From Gracilariopsis chorda (taxonomy: Eukaryota; Rhodophyta; Florideophyceae; Gracilariales; Gracilariaceae): DNA of 64,000 nucleotides. A model generated the notes under the pieces. That model was not told where the DNA came from. It ran no database searches and worked only from the letters and a program-made list of their open reading frames with translations. Within the stretch, counting starts at the first letter, position 1; every line of letters begins with the position of its first letter. A program made the position numbers and the translations under genes. The stretch is taken from NCBI GenBank assembly GCA_003194525.1, contig NBIV01000093.1, forward strand, positions 1 through 64,000, read 5' to 3'. Below, one piece after another: positions 31,487 through 41,552 of this stretch.

Positions 31487-32689
31487 ATGGTCAGGCCAAG
31501 GCTCTCATCCATTCTTCACGCCATTCTTATTCTCGCCACTGCAAGTGCAGTTCTATCCGAGTCATATGCCTTCGACAAACCTGTTCAGTATGTGCAGTCT
31601 CCTGCCCTTCTGCCGGTATCTAAGCAAATCTCCCCTGAGGTTCTCCGCTGCAAGTCTACCAATCCTATCGTTCGCGGAATCTGTGATGTTGCTCTTGGCA
31701 AGGTAAATTCTGAGTTGGAGGCAGCCGGAATTGCCATCAGAAAAGATGGGGTTCTGTTTACATATGATGACCCGAAGCACGTCAGCATTCCAACAGGACA
31801 CAGTTGTTCCGTCACCGCCAAAGTGAGGCATAAGCATGCCACCGCACACTTCTCCAGCTCAAGTACCTTACGATTAACAGGAAACTCCATCTCAGACAAA
31901 CTTGCTCTTCGTCTTAAACTCCCCGTGCGTGTTAGTGCAAGGGTTGACGTCAGGCAGCGATTTGGAGCCCGCTTTTTTGGAAAGTGCAAGAGGTACGCTC
32001 GAGATACATTTTCACTCAAAGCTAAGGCGGATACTCGAGCTGATGTAGTGGTCGGTTTGTCTCTGAATCCTTCTTTCCGAAAGTTATCTAATGGAAACTT
32101 TGAATTGACTTTGATGCCTGTGATTGCGGCTTTATTCGAGCTGGACGACCTTGATCTCAAATTCCGTGTAAGCAAAGTCAGTCCAATCACTCCTATCTGG
32201 ACTTTCATTGTTGGTTTCAAGTCCACCCTGCTGAAATCAATCACTGGTCTGTTCAAGGGCGACAGTCTGAAGAGCATTTTCAAGGATATTAAAAGGAGCT
32301 TGCTGTACGACTTTGGAGCTCCTGTTGTACTCGGCATCGGAGCCCTTCCCCGTCCCTTAGAGACCCTGGTATTCGATGCACTCTCAAACATTGCGGAGCG
32401 TAAAATAGAGAGAAAGGCCAAGGGAGTAGGGGAGAGTTTGGAAGACAAGTTGAACGACGAGCTTCGACGTGCGCTCAAGCTTGGACCAGATGGAAAACGT
32501 GTTATAGTCATCAAAGGAAACTTCCTGGACTTGCTGCGCTCATCACCAAACACCAAGGACTTGTTTGTCGTACCCCCACGCACTGTTACTCCTCGACGTC
32601 CGCGGGGCATCGGGAGAGGATTTCGCCCCCGGCCTCCAATTAAAGGAGGCCGTCGAGTTTATCACAGAGGTAGGTATCAAGAACCATAA
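31487..32689 (+). CDS. Secreted protein of unknown function with basic RG/P-rich tail
   Basis: A 400-codon intact frame ending TAA. I start at 31487 and not at the in-frame ATG 31457, because the ten extra residues are polar while MVRPRLSSILHAILILATAS is a textbook signal peptide (cleavage near residue 24). The mature protein has cysteines near residues 53, 64 and 103, then alternating hydrophobic strands with basic loops (LRLKLPVRVSARVDVRQRFG), a central hydrophobic stretch, and amphipathic helices. The overall pattern recalls lipid-binding beta folds such as TULIP domains, which is speculation. The last ~40 residues are rich in Pro, Arg and Gly (TPRRPRGIGRGFRP), a strongly basic tail that could bind cell-wall polysaccharide or nucleic acid. 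The preceding TATA box and clean frame support an active host gene. The family is not recognised. Confidence 0.75.
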   Translation: MVRPRLSSILHAILILATASAVLSESYAFDKPVQYVQSPALLPVSKQISPEVLRCKSTNPIVRGICDVALGKVNSELEAAGIAIRKDGVLFTYDDPKHVSIPTGHSCSVTAKVRHKHATAHFSSSSTLRLTGNSISDKLALRLKLPVRVSARVDVRQRFGARFFGKCKRYARDTFSLKAKADTRADVVVGLSLNPSFRKLSNGNFELTLMPVIAALFELDDLDLKFRVSKVSPITPIWTFIVGFKSTLLKSITGLFKGDSLKSIFKDIKRSLLYDFGAPVVLGIGALPRPLETLVFDALSNIAERKIERKAKGVGESLEDKLNDELRRALKLGPDGKRVIVIKGNFLDLLRSSPNTKDLFVVPPRTVTPRRPRGIGRGFRPRPPIKGGRRVYHRGRYQEP

Positions 32690-34375
32690 TTATTCAATTC
32701 ATAGAAGTATGTTGTCAGAATGGCTGCCGAGCTGTTTATGATAGTACAGCCGTTGAAAAACAAGGAGTCCTCCAACATCTAAGATACGAATTAAACGCTA
32801 TTTTGTTCCGTATTGCAAGTTTGTCCCTTTGTGTGCTTGTAGGCTTTTACATATATGATGCTGTGATTTCCGAGTGAATACAGATCCAAGTACACGGTAA
32901 ACCTGCCCCCTTCAAGGCATTAGATTTTGTGCATTGACTCGAGAGTACTAGCTAGGAACATTCAAATGGTTTAAAACTCCTCAGATGAAATCAGTTGGAT
33001 CTTCAAGGTAGACATTCTTGATCCTCATTTTTTAGTCTACTGTCGGTTTGCACAAGCATTCAAAACTTGTTCGATAATCTGAAGTTGAGTTTTTGAATCT
33101 AATTTATGGAAGTCTCAACATCAGTCGATGTATTGTAAAGAGAGCAGGGGTGTAGATCAAATATAAAAGTCTATATGAAGCATAGAGTCTCTAGCATTCC
33201 GTTATCGATGCCAATTCTCTGGAATTTTGTACGCTTGAAAGAGGGAACCTACCTTTGCAACTCGTATCCTTCTACCCCTCTAAAAATAAACCCAAACAAA
33301 ATACTAACGTGGTCTTCGATTTATAGCGGGATTCCAATTATTCTTATCTGTTTTAAATCTTTATGCAGTGATTACTAATGCTTTGGATTGTTCGTCAAGT
33401 TCTCAGAGTGAATTTCGGACTCTCATAATAACTTTGCTTCGATAGTCACCATGCCGGTCGTGCGACATGAATCACGAAATAAAACCTCTCTTAGAAAAAA
33501 AGATGATAGCAGCATGTGGGTAGGTAGGAACAGTTTCCCCAAATTGAAAATGAATTGCACTTCCCCCTCCAAAAGACTTGGTTTTAAGCCAGATTGCCCT
33601 CAAGATAGCGCCCAAAATCATAGCAGAATCTCAAAGAGAATTAGCGTAGAAAAATATTTTTAATTCTGGAGGACGGCGACGACAATGCCTCAAGCTCAAT
33701 GGGCGATGTCGATTGATCGTATCGCTCTCGTCAGACCAAGCATCGTCCTCAGAGTCCTTGTAGTTGGTTTCAAGTTTTCTTTAACCCACCCATTTCCCTT
33801 TCTGTTTACAGCTCAGTCTACTGGGACTGAGCTGTGAGCGACAGGGTTGTGACCTACCGGTTGATGAGAAACTTATACTTCGCATCAAATCCCTTTCTAC
33901 CAAGCCATAAAGATCGTCAACCAGAAGAAGGACAATAAATGACAGTGCAAGTTTTTCGTTCAAATACAACATCAGTTTTCAATATATTCGTTCTCCCTTC
34001 CTACAACCATGGATAAAAAGGATGGCATCCGTAATGATTCTGAATCCTGGGTTCATATTCTAAGTGAAAGTGAACAAAAATTCAAATAAAGGTCGTAAGT
34101 CTTGAAAAGTAATCTTAATACTACGTGCTTCTTTGCAATGCTCCCTTGTTTGGAGTCTATGAGCTTGGAGAAAAATTATATTTTGAGTGCTTTCATTGAA
34201 ACTATTTAGTTTAGACTTGAGCATCCAAATGCTTTTCTACTCTTTCTCCTTCAAACAAAACCAAATGGTATCTTCTTCGCTTTCGATTTTTTTGTCTGAA
34301 ATAGCTATCTATCACTTGTTGTTCGACAGATCCATTTTCGTAGATAACAATGAACAAGAACGTCTTGTCGAATTC
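32690..34375. other. Gene-poor AT-rich stretch with one strong hairpin
   Basis: 3' flank of the secreted-protein gene followed by AT-rich sequence. Open stretches are under 75 codons and show no motifs. Only the hairpin at 33808-33835 stands out. Confidence 0.5.
33808..33835. repeat. 11-bp perfect hairpin
   Basis: ACAGCTCAGTC (33808-33818) pairs with GACTGAGCTGT (33825-33835) around a 6-base loop. No U tract follows and no gene is near, so its role is unknown. Confidence 0.8.
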
Positions 34376-34597
34376 TCATCTGATATACTTTTGGAGTTTT
34401 GAAACAGGAAACCCATTATGGGCATTCTTGATAGACGGTGGCAACTCAATTTGATGTGTTACGACTCTTATAACCTCTTTTAATTCGAAGAGTCGAAGAA
34501 ATTTTGGTTGGCACCTTGTTGGCAATTTCTGTTGAGCCGAAATTCCGGTACCTGCTACCCGAAGAATAACAAGGTCTTCTACACCAAAACATAGCAT
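34376..34597 (-). pseudogene. Gypsy integrase C-terminal fragment
   Basis: A 73-codon open stretch with the signature of the end of Ty3/Gypsy integrase: a GxEDLVILR start, a basic middle where the family has the GPF/Y motif (here KFLRLFELKEVIRVV), then IELPPSIKNAHNGFPVSKLQKY, matching the usual 'YRLELPPSM..HPVFHVSLLKPY' pattern. The rest of the element is not visible on this strand. At 34774-34965 on the plus strand, RRYTAHSGRATVIANVLSRQ resembles the RNase H-integrase joint of such elements, so the region is a mix of old Gypsy scraps. Confidence 0.6.
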
Positions 34598-35690
34598 CTA
34601 TTTGTCTTCTTGTTTAAATACATCGTCTGAGCGGACAAAGAATCGCTTAAATTGTCTCGCGCAAGTTTTCGAAACGCACTTCTATCTAAAACTCCCTAAA
34701 ATCGTCCAGCCATCAAATTTGTCTCCATAAAAGTTTTGATTTCGACTCTAGATACCTGATAGATTCATGGTCATTGCGTAAGATTATTTGTCTGTCTCGA
34801 CGATATACAGCTCATTCTGGTAGAGCGACAGTAATCGCAAATGTTCTTAGTCGCCAATGTTTAAACGGCTTTCAGTATTTGGCAGGCGGCAAGAAAAGAA
34901 TACTACTAGAAAACCATTCTGTTCCCTGGTTGCTCCAACGCTATGCATTAAAACATCGGATGTAAGCTCAAAATCGGATTCTGAAGACAAGTGTCGTAAT
35001 AGAGGTGCAAAGTTCATTGCCTGCTTGATATTTTAGGACCAAATCTCTCATTCTTGTTCTCAGGCAAATGTCTTCCGTCAAAGTAAACGTGATAATGAAC
35101 TAAGAATAGAAATCAGAGTTTTGGATGAAGACCTATATAATTTATAAGACCAAAGAAACTTTGAAAGTCCTTAGCAGACTTTGGGGGTGGCCAGTCGGTG
35201 ACAGCCTTGATCACGTACTTTGGCGTGCTTATTCATTCTTTTTTGCTATGAATCACAAGTAATGTACTTTTCTAAATCCAAGGTTGCACTAAATTGTTAT
35301 AATGTTAACGTTGTTCGTTTTAAGAATTTAAAAAAGATGTAGGTGCTTTTTGTGCGTTTGCTTGGATTTGCTGTACATAAGGATATTGTACAAAATGGAA
35401 TACCCTCTCTTTGCAGTATAGATCCTGCAATACATTCACAAACCATTCCAGTAAGTTCAATAAGAGCATTTCAAAGCCCAAACCATTACTTTCCATTGGA
35501 ATGAGGCAACAGCTGTCCTAATACCTGCTTTCTGATAATGTTCTTGTTTCGTTTGCATTTGGTGATATCAGCATATATGATATTTCTGTGTCTACTGCCA
35601 CCATTCTCCTAGAGCTTGGTCGGTTGTTTCTGGTAATGATAGTAAGTTGTTTTCAAATAGATTACATTCTTTTCACTCTGTTTGCAAGTA
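34598..35690. other. Old Gypsy scraps and unassigned sequence
   Basis: Apart from the weak RNase H-end similarity at 34774-34965 (plus strand) there is no recognisable gene. The sequence is AT-rich. Confidence 0.4.
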
Positions 35691-35913
35691 AATCTCGACA
35701 TCCCCCGTACTATATAATGACTCACTCCATCACAAGTATAAGTGGCCTTCGGCCGCAGGCAACGCTGCGCACCGGTAAATAACGATCACTACGGGGAACC
35801 CGCACGCCGTTCTGCCTGCTACCGCTTGCAAACGGCCTGCAGACCAGTAAAAGCCACAACGCCGAAAGCTATCAATAAAGCTGCATTTGACAACCCGTGC
35901 GTCAGCAAATGCC
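35691..35913 (-). mobile_element. Diverged Helitron unit, 3' part, interrupted by two MITEs
   Basis: It contains TCTCGACATCCCCCGTACT (a 5'-end-like fragment), then ACAAGTATAAGTGGCCTTCGGCCGC, the 3' hairpin of a minus-strand unit, and a CTGCAGACC block like the long subtype. It stops at the MITE at 35916; related diverged sequence resumes after 36658 (TGGCTGTG..GCACTGCCGGCC). Confidence 0.5.
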
Positions 35914-35915
35914 TA

Positions 35916-36285
35916 GTGTCTATCGGACCGCTGACCTCATATGAGGTCAAAACAATCAACTTTACGTTTAATTTTAGTTATTTTGATCGGAATTTTTTGC
36001 CTTTTGTAGTCCGTATAAGTTTTGCAACATGTTTTTGTATAGCAAAAATTCTAAGCTTCTGTTGTTTATGCTAGGTGAAAAGCAGAAACTTAAGACAACC
36101 AAATGGGTTGATAGAGATGTGCTTGTGAAATATGGCTAATTTACTACAGAGCTTCAGAAAACCGGCTTTTTTGATATCAAAAACGTACTTTTGATTCAAA
36201 AACACCGTTTCTGACGCGTGTATGAAAGATTCAAAACCTTCAAAAAATAATCATTTGGCAACATTACATCCGGGCGGATAGACAC
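35916..36285 (+). mobile_element. MITE with piggyBac-like ends, first of a tandem pair
   Basis: Ends GTGTCTATCGG and GGATAGACAC, with TA at 35914-35915 and 36286-36287. The palindrome core GACCTCATATGAGGTC is near the left end only. The interior is AT-rich and matches the copies at 318-689 (opposite orientation) and 36288-36655. A short open frame (35742-36074) is chance. Confidence 0.8.
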
Positions 36286-36287
36286 TA

Positions 36288-36655
36288 GTGTGTATCGGAC
36301 CGCTGACCTCATGTGAGGTCAAAACAATCAACTTAACCTTTAATTTTAGTTATTTTGGTCGGATTTTTTCGCCTTTTGTAGTACGTGTAAATTATGCAAC
36401 TTGTTTTTGTATAGCAAAAATTCTAAGCCTTTGTTGTTTATGCTCGGTAAGAAGCAGAAACATTAGACAACCAGATGGTTTAATAGAGATGTCCTTGAGA
36501 AATATATCAAATTTACTACAGACCTTCAGAAAACAGCCTTTGTTTATATCAAAAACGTACTTTTGATTCAAAAACACCGTTTTTGACGCGTGTTTGAAAG
36601 GTTCAAAACCTTCAAAAAAATCATTTGGCAACATTCCATCCAAGCGGATAGACAC
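36288..36655 (+). mobile_element. MITE with piggyBac-like ends, second of the tandem pair
   Basis: Ends GTGTGTATCGG and GGATAGACAC, right TA at 36656-36657. It shares a single TA (36286-36287) with the preceding copy. The palindrome core has one change (GACCTCATGTGAGGTC). It is the same interior family as 35916-36285. Confidence 0.8.
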
Positions 36656-36657
36656 TA

Positions 36658-37768
36658 GCACTGCATTTATCTGTTGGAAATACGGTAGATTGTAATTCGC
36701 TGGCTGTGTAAAAATGTTTGCACTGCCGGCCATCGTGGGGGAAAAATTGACTGCCACTTCTATAGTATCAGCCACTTGGAAGCAACCTTAGTAAGCGTAA
36801 AGCAGCAGCAAATGCATTCTGAGCGTTATTGCTGCTGCTGCTACTGCCATTAGTAAATTATTTGAATGTAAGAAAGGTGTTACGCTAACAGAGGTTTTCA
36901 AACACGTTTATATAGGCGTGCAAGCTTATTTATTATGGTTTTGCCTTCTTTGAGTCAATAATTACCTGTTTACACACATTTAAATACTCATAGTGGAGTG
37001 AAAAAAACATTTTGTATTAACCTTTTTCTAGGCTCAGTTAAGAGATGGTTGCATTTTGCATCAGGTATGGACTTTAATTGATGAATTTTAAGATGTGTGA
37101 CAAGTTAAACAATAGATTTTAGTTAGTTTAGACCAACATGTCGTGTTAAAAATTGGATTATATTGCAATTGGCTAGTACTGGAAAACCGAGTGCAATTCA
37201 TGCTCATCTGCTGCTAGTTAGCTTGCTTTTTCGCAGTGCCAGCCACTTAAAAGCATCGGTAGTCAACATATGTCAGTGGCCAGTGTGCTTTATGCCTTGC
37301 TGCTGCTGGTGCTGCTGGTGTATCTTTACAGTAGTACATACGCTTCATGCTAAAAGAGGTGTTTTCATGCACTGAACGAGAAGCTTAAGCCTGTTTATTG
37401 GCCTTTCTCCTCCCAATAATCTCAACACCCCACTTCTTTTGATATACACATGTACAAGGGTAAGAAGGGCCTTCGGCCCTACCATTCTTTCATGCAGTTG
37501 TGACACCTGCATCTTGCCTGCAGGAAAGAGTGGTAGGCCCAGAGCTTGAGCGGTTACAAACCTGAGAATCAAACGTTTTGGTTTTCCAACATATTTGATT
37601 ATCATTGGCGCAAGACGTTGGCGAACCAAAAGGCTCGAAAATTGAACGTAAAGCAAGATTTTGGGTGCTGGCGCAGTTTGCGCCACAAAAACGAAATCGT
37701 GCATTTTACTATTTTTTAAGGGGTGCGAAGGTCTTTGTCGCACAAATCCTTAGTTAGGTTAGACTACG
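36658..37768. other. Diverged Helitron-derived sequence
   Basis: No gene. Scattered pieces of the Helitron family are visible: GCACTGCCGGCC near 36720, CTGCTGCTGCTACTG near 36830, GTGCCAGCCACTTAAAAG near 37236, CTGCTGCTGGTGCTGCTGG near 37300, and a 5'-end-like CTCAACACCCC with a GGGCCTTCGGCCC hairpin near 37410-37485. It is too decayed to set borders. Confidence 0.5.
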
Positions 37769-38233
37769 ACAAGTGTACACGGCCTTCGGCCGTGGTCGGC
37801 GCTGCGCCCCGCGTTGTTTTTGTAGCTTTGTCTATTTAGTAGCGTTTGGAGGCTCTCCGGGCACTTTGCTCGCTTGCGCTCGCAATAGCACTCGTAGAAC
37901 CATGGAGCGCCGCGGCGCCTAGAGTATGTGGAGCCGTAAGGGTTTTTGTTTAGGTGTTTCAATTGACTGCAGTGCCAGCCAATGGTGAGAAAGCGCGACA
38001 CGTTGCTTTGTGTAACTGGGTGGCACTGCAGTCATTATGGGAGTGCCAGCCAGTAAGTAGGAAGCTTTGCTGCTGCTGCTGCTGCTGAATTTTTTAAATG
38101 GTAGGGAGGTGTTGCACCAAATAGGCATTTTGCGTGCGCAAACGGGGGCGTGCAAGACGATTTTGTGACGCAACGCCTCCATTCAATCAAGAACACCCCC
38201 CTCATACAGGAACAAATACTTATTATGGAGAGA
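37769..38233 (-). mobile_element. Non-autonomous Helitron-like unit, short subtype
   Basis: A full 465-bp unit on the minus strand. The 3' end CACTTGT lies near 37769-37774 with the GGCCTTCGGCCGTGG hairpin just inside. Next come the GGAGGCTCTCC, GAGC..GCTC and GGCGCC hairpins, an uninterrupted GGCGCCTAGAGTATG (the empty form of the MITE site used at 316), a CTG tract and stem A (38105-38178). The 5' start TCTCTCC is at 38233. Confidence 0.7.
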
Positions 38234-38695
38234 AAAGTGGGAACGGCCTTCGTCCGTGGGCAGCGCTGCGCGCCGCGTTGTTTACGTAGCTTTGTGTATT
38301 TAGTAGCGTTCGGAGGCTCTCCGAGCACTTTGCTCGCTTGCGCTCGCAATAGCACTCGTAGAACCACGGAGCGCGGCGGCGCCTAGAGTATGTAGAGCCG
38401 TAATTGTTTGTGTTTAGGTACCTAAATTGACTGCAGTGCCAGCCAATGATGAGAAAGTGTGACACGTTGCTTTGTGGAACTGGGTGGCACTGCAGTCATT
38501 ATGGGAGTGCCAGCCAGTAAGCAAGAAGCTTTGCTGCTGCTGCAGCTGCTGAATTTTTTAAATGGTAGGGAGGCGTTGCGCCAAATGGGCGATTTGCATG
38601 CGCAAAAGGGGGCATGCAAGAAGATTTTGTGGCGCAACGCCTTCATTCAATCAAGACCACCCCCCTCATACAGGAACAAATACTTATAATGGAGA
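38234..38695 (-). mobile_element. Non-autonomous Helitron-like unit, short subtype
   Basis: A second unit in the same orientation, directly joined to the previous one. It has stem A at 38568-38640, a CTGCTGCTGCAGCTGCTG tract, the hairpin cluster, and a 5' start TCTCC at 38695. It is very similar to the preceding unit, which shows amplification as a tandem. Confidence 0.7.
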
Positions 38696-39228
38696 CAAGT
38701 AGAAACGGCCTTCGGCCGTGGACGGTGCTGCGCGCCGCTGAGTAGAGGTGACTTTGGGAGATTTGCAGGCTGCTTATGCTCGCTAACGCTCGCAAACGAC
38801 CTGCAGACCCATGAGGGCCGCGGCGCCGAAAGTGAATATAAAATAGAGTAGCAATTGAGCGCCCATGCGATTGTGATTGGCGCCCACTGCAGTTGTGCAT
38901 AGAGAGTACAGTGGAATGTAATTGGCTGGGACTTCAGTCATTTACTGTAGTGCCAGCCATGCCAGCCACTGATACTGTAGTGCCAGCCACTGAGCAGCAG
39001 CGGCAGTCAAGATGCAGCAGCAGCCAATAAGATTTGAGCTTTGCTGCTGCTGCTGCTGATGCTGCTGCTGCTGCTGCCGGTGAATTTTTTGAATGGCAGG
39101 GAGGCGTTGCGCCAAAAGAGGTTTATGCATGCGATGAAGAGGGCGTGCGGGGGTGTTTATTGGCGCAACGCCTCCGTTCCATCAAGATGTAGGTGCTCAT
39201 ACGCTTGTAAATCTATATAATGGAGAGA
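38696..39228 (-). mobile_element. Non-autonomous Helitron-like unit, long subtype
   Basis: The 3' end CAAGTAGAAACGGCC begins at 38696. The interior has the CTGCAGACCCATGAGGGCCGCGGCGCC block of the long subtype seen at 6389-7515. Stem A is at 39100-39175 and the 5' start TCTCTCC at 39228. Confidence 0.65.
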
Positions 39229-39239
39229 AAATGGAGAGA

Positions 39240-39669
39240 TTGAGGGGGGTGTTGTTGATTGACGGGAGGCGTTGCGCCAATAAACCGCCCTGTATGCCCC
39301 TCTACGCGCATGCAAAACTGCCATTTGGCGCAACGCCTCCCTATCACTTAAAAAATTCAGCAGCAGCAGCAAAGCTTGCTGCTTACTGGCTGGCACTTCC
39401 ATAATGACTGCAGTGCCAGCCAGTTACAAAAAGCAACGTGTCGCGCTTTCTCATCACTGGCTGGCACTGCAGTCAATTTTGGCACCTAGACACAAACCCC
39501 TACGGCTTTACCTGCTGTTAGCGCCGCGGCGCCCCGTGGTTCTACGAGCGCTATTGCGAGCGCAAGCGAGCAAAGTGCTCGGAGAGCCTCCGAACGCTAC
39601 TAAATACACAAAGCTACAAAAACAACGCGGCGCGCAGCGCCGCCCACGGCCGAAGGCCGCCTCCACTTG
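39240..39669 (+). mobile_element. Non-autonomous Helitron-like unit, short subtype
   Basis: A plus-strand unit head-to-head with the one before. It begins TGAGGGGGGTGTTGTTG, as does the unit at 1014, and lacks the usual first bases. Stem A is at 39263-39342. It ends CTCCACTTG at 39669, followed by T. Confidence 0.65.
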
Positions 39670-40691
39670 TCAACCTTTAAGGTTTATCTCTGTACAAGTG
39701 CTTACACGGAAGAAAAATGTACATCCGGAGTTCCCTCGCGGGCCGCACTGAGCACCGTTGAATGACTATCTCAGGTACTCTGAACGCCTTCTCGTCTTAC
39801 AATTGCTCTCAAACGGCGTGCACACCAATAAAGGCTGTGGCACCGAGAGTGACTGTAGAATAGTATTGGAATCGGCCTCATTTGGTTTGGTGAGTGGCGG
39901 GCACTGCAATGGTCTTTGTAGAGTACAGTGGATTGGTATAGGCTGGCACTGCAACAATGACTGCATTGCAGGCTACTGCGCGGTGTTGTGGCTAGCACTG
40001 CTGTAGTGCCAGCCTCTCAGCTGCAACTGCAGTCAACACAGAGCATCAGCCAATGAGCCTCACTGCTGCTGCTGGTGCTGCTGCTACTGCTGTTACTGCT
40101 GCTACTGCTGCTAATGCTGCTGGTGAATGTTTCAATTGAAGGGAGCCTCTCTTCAATCAACATGTAGCCCCTTATATGGATGTGGAAACATAAGGGAAAA
40201 TTTGTTGTTTTAAGGGAGACGATGCGCCAAAACCCTCCGTTTCACGCCTCAGTCAGCGTAAGCAGTTTTGGCTTTAATACAAAGCCTCTCTGACACTGAA
40301 CCCATTCAGCAGCAGCGGCAACCAGAGAAAAATTCAAGGCTTGCTGGCAACTTAGCTTCTGCGACGCGTTTACTGTGTTTGCTGCTGATAGGCGAGCAGA
40401 TCAAAAGTACCAGCCACTAAGCACCGTAGTGGCTCACAATGCAGTAAATTGTGCAGTGCCAGCTATTTGCAACCAGGTACACTTAGGCGCTTCCCTTGTC
40501 TGCCAAAAGTAACTAAACTTGAGATATGTGAGACCACGACCTCTTTGAATTCATCAACAAAAAATAGGCGTTGGTGCAGCACGCAGAATCTTCGTTGCTG
40601 CGTTAGGCCAAAGATGGATTTTAAGGCATATTTTTTGTACGGCCAGTGGTGAGCACAACGTAAAGGCGGCCTAGAAACCACACCTAGCGGA
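39670..40691. other. Diverged Helitron-derived sequence left of the Gypsy element
   Basis: No gene. It contains a GCGGGCCGC hairpin block, CTGCTGCTACTG repeats near 40075, a degraded stem A near 40215-40290, and a second kind of tail at 40565-40640 (CAGCACGCAGAATC..CCAAAGATGGAT). That tail also occurs near 51140, 51515 and 54815. The Gypsy element inserted into this material. Confidence 0.5.
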
Positions 40692-41020
40692 TGATTTAAT
40701 CGTGTAACCGTAGATGAGTAGCACGAGGTTGAACTAGATGAACTATAACGAACCTCGAAGGTGCTTGGTTTACTTCCCCGGCGGTAGAGCTCGACCGGCG
40801 CACTGTATAACGTGCTGCGAGCTGACCTCGGCGGAAACTATCTATTGTATCCTATAAAAATATAAGTTAGGTTACTATATCAAATTGACTTACAGTCCCG
40901 TGGAACGATTCCTCTGGAGTGGTGTACTACGTGGCACCAGTTAGAAATTACAAGTGATCCGTTAGGAAGCTTCCGTAACAGCCCATCTTTAGGAGCGTAC
41001 ATAGTACCCACTGTAGTACA
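40692..41020 (-). repeat. 3' LTR of the Gypsy element
   Basis: In the element's direction it runs from TGTACTAC (41020) to ..CA (40692), the usual TG..CA ends. It matches 50518-50846 over its whole length with many substitutions. A TATAAAAA motif on the plus strand at 40853-40860 is conserved in both LTRs and points toward the antisense frame. A polypurine tract (AGAAAGGGGG, minus strand, 41032-41023) lies two bases inside. Confidence 0.85.
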
Positions 41021-41552
41021 TACCCCCTTTCTATTATTGTGTCACGTCCTCGAGGTGCATTACGCCTAAGTGCTCGTCTTTTTCCGTAATTCTGTGAGTC
41101 TTCTAGGGGCGCTCCTTGCAGCGGTGAGGCTTTTCACTTCCATTGCAGGTGCTGTCCTGGCATACTCTTCTCCTCCGTGCGGCGTCCGTTTAGAACATCC
41201 AAGGCAAACAATCTCACGCGTATCCATTCGCGTCTGCTCACACCTCCGATGAACCTCCTTTTGTGCCCAGATGCATTTCAGCCCGTTTCTCCACTTCCTT
41301 GTGCGGGCGATTTTCATATCCTGTAGGAACGCCCAAACGCGGAACTATGAATAGGTTCCGCTTATGGAGCGGCCTACATCTTCTGCATCCTCCGAAGCGT
41401 CATCCACACAAATTTCTCGACGGCGTTGCCATATCCCCGCCATTCCTGAAGGACTTATAAGTGGCGGCATTCCTCTGCTGGTATCTCACTCCTTTTCCTG
41501 TGTCGACATTTAAATTTTGCCTGCTTTTCCTGCTTTTCTCTTCTAGTTTGGA

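Noticed and set aside
31585..32610. 341-codon open frame on the minus strand
   Set aside because: It lies wholly antisense to the secreted-protein gene, which has the signal peptide, TATA box and stop in the right places; the antisense frame is a shadow of its codon use.
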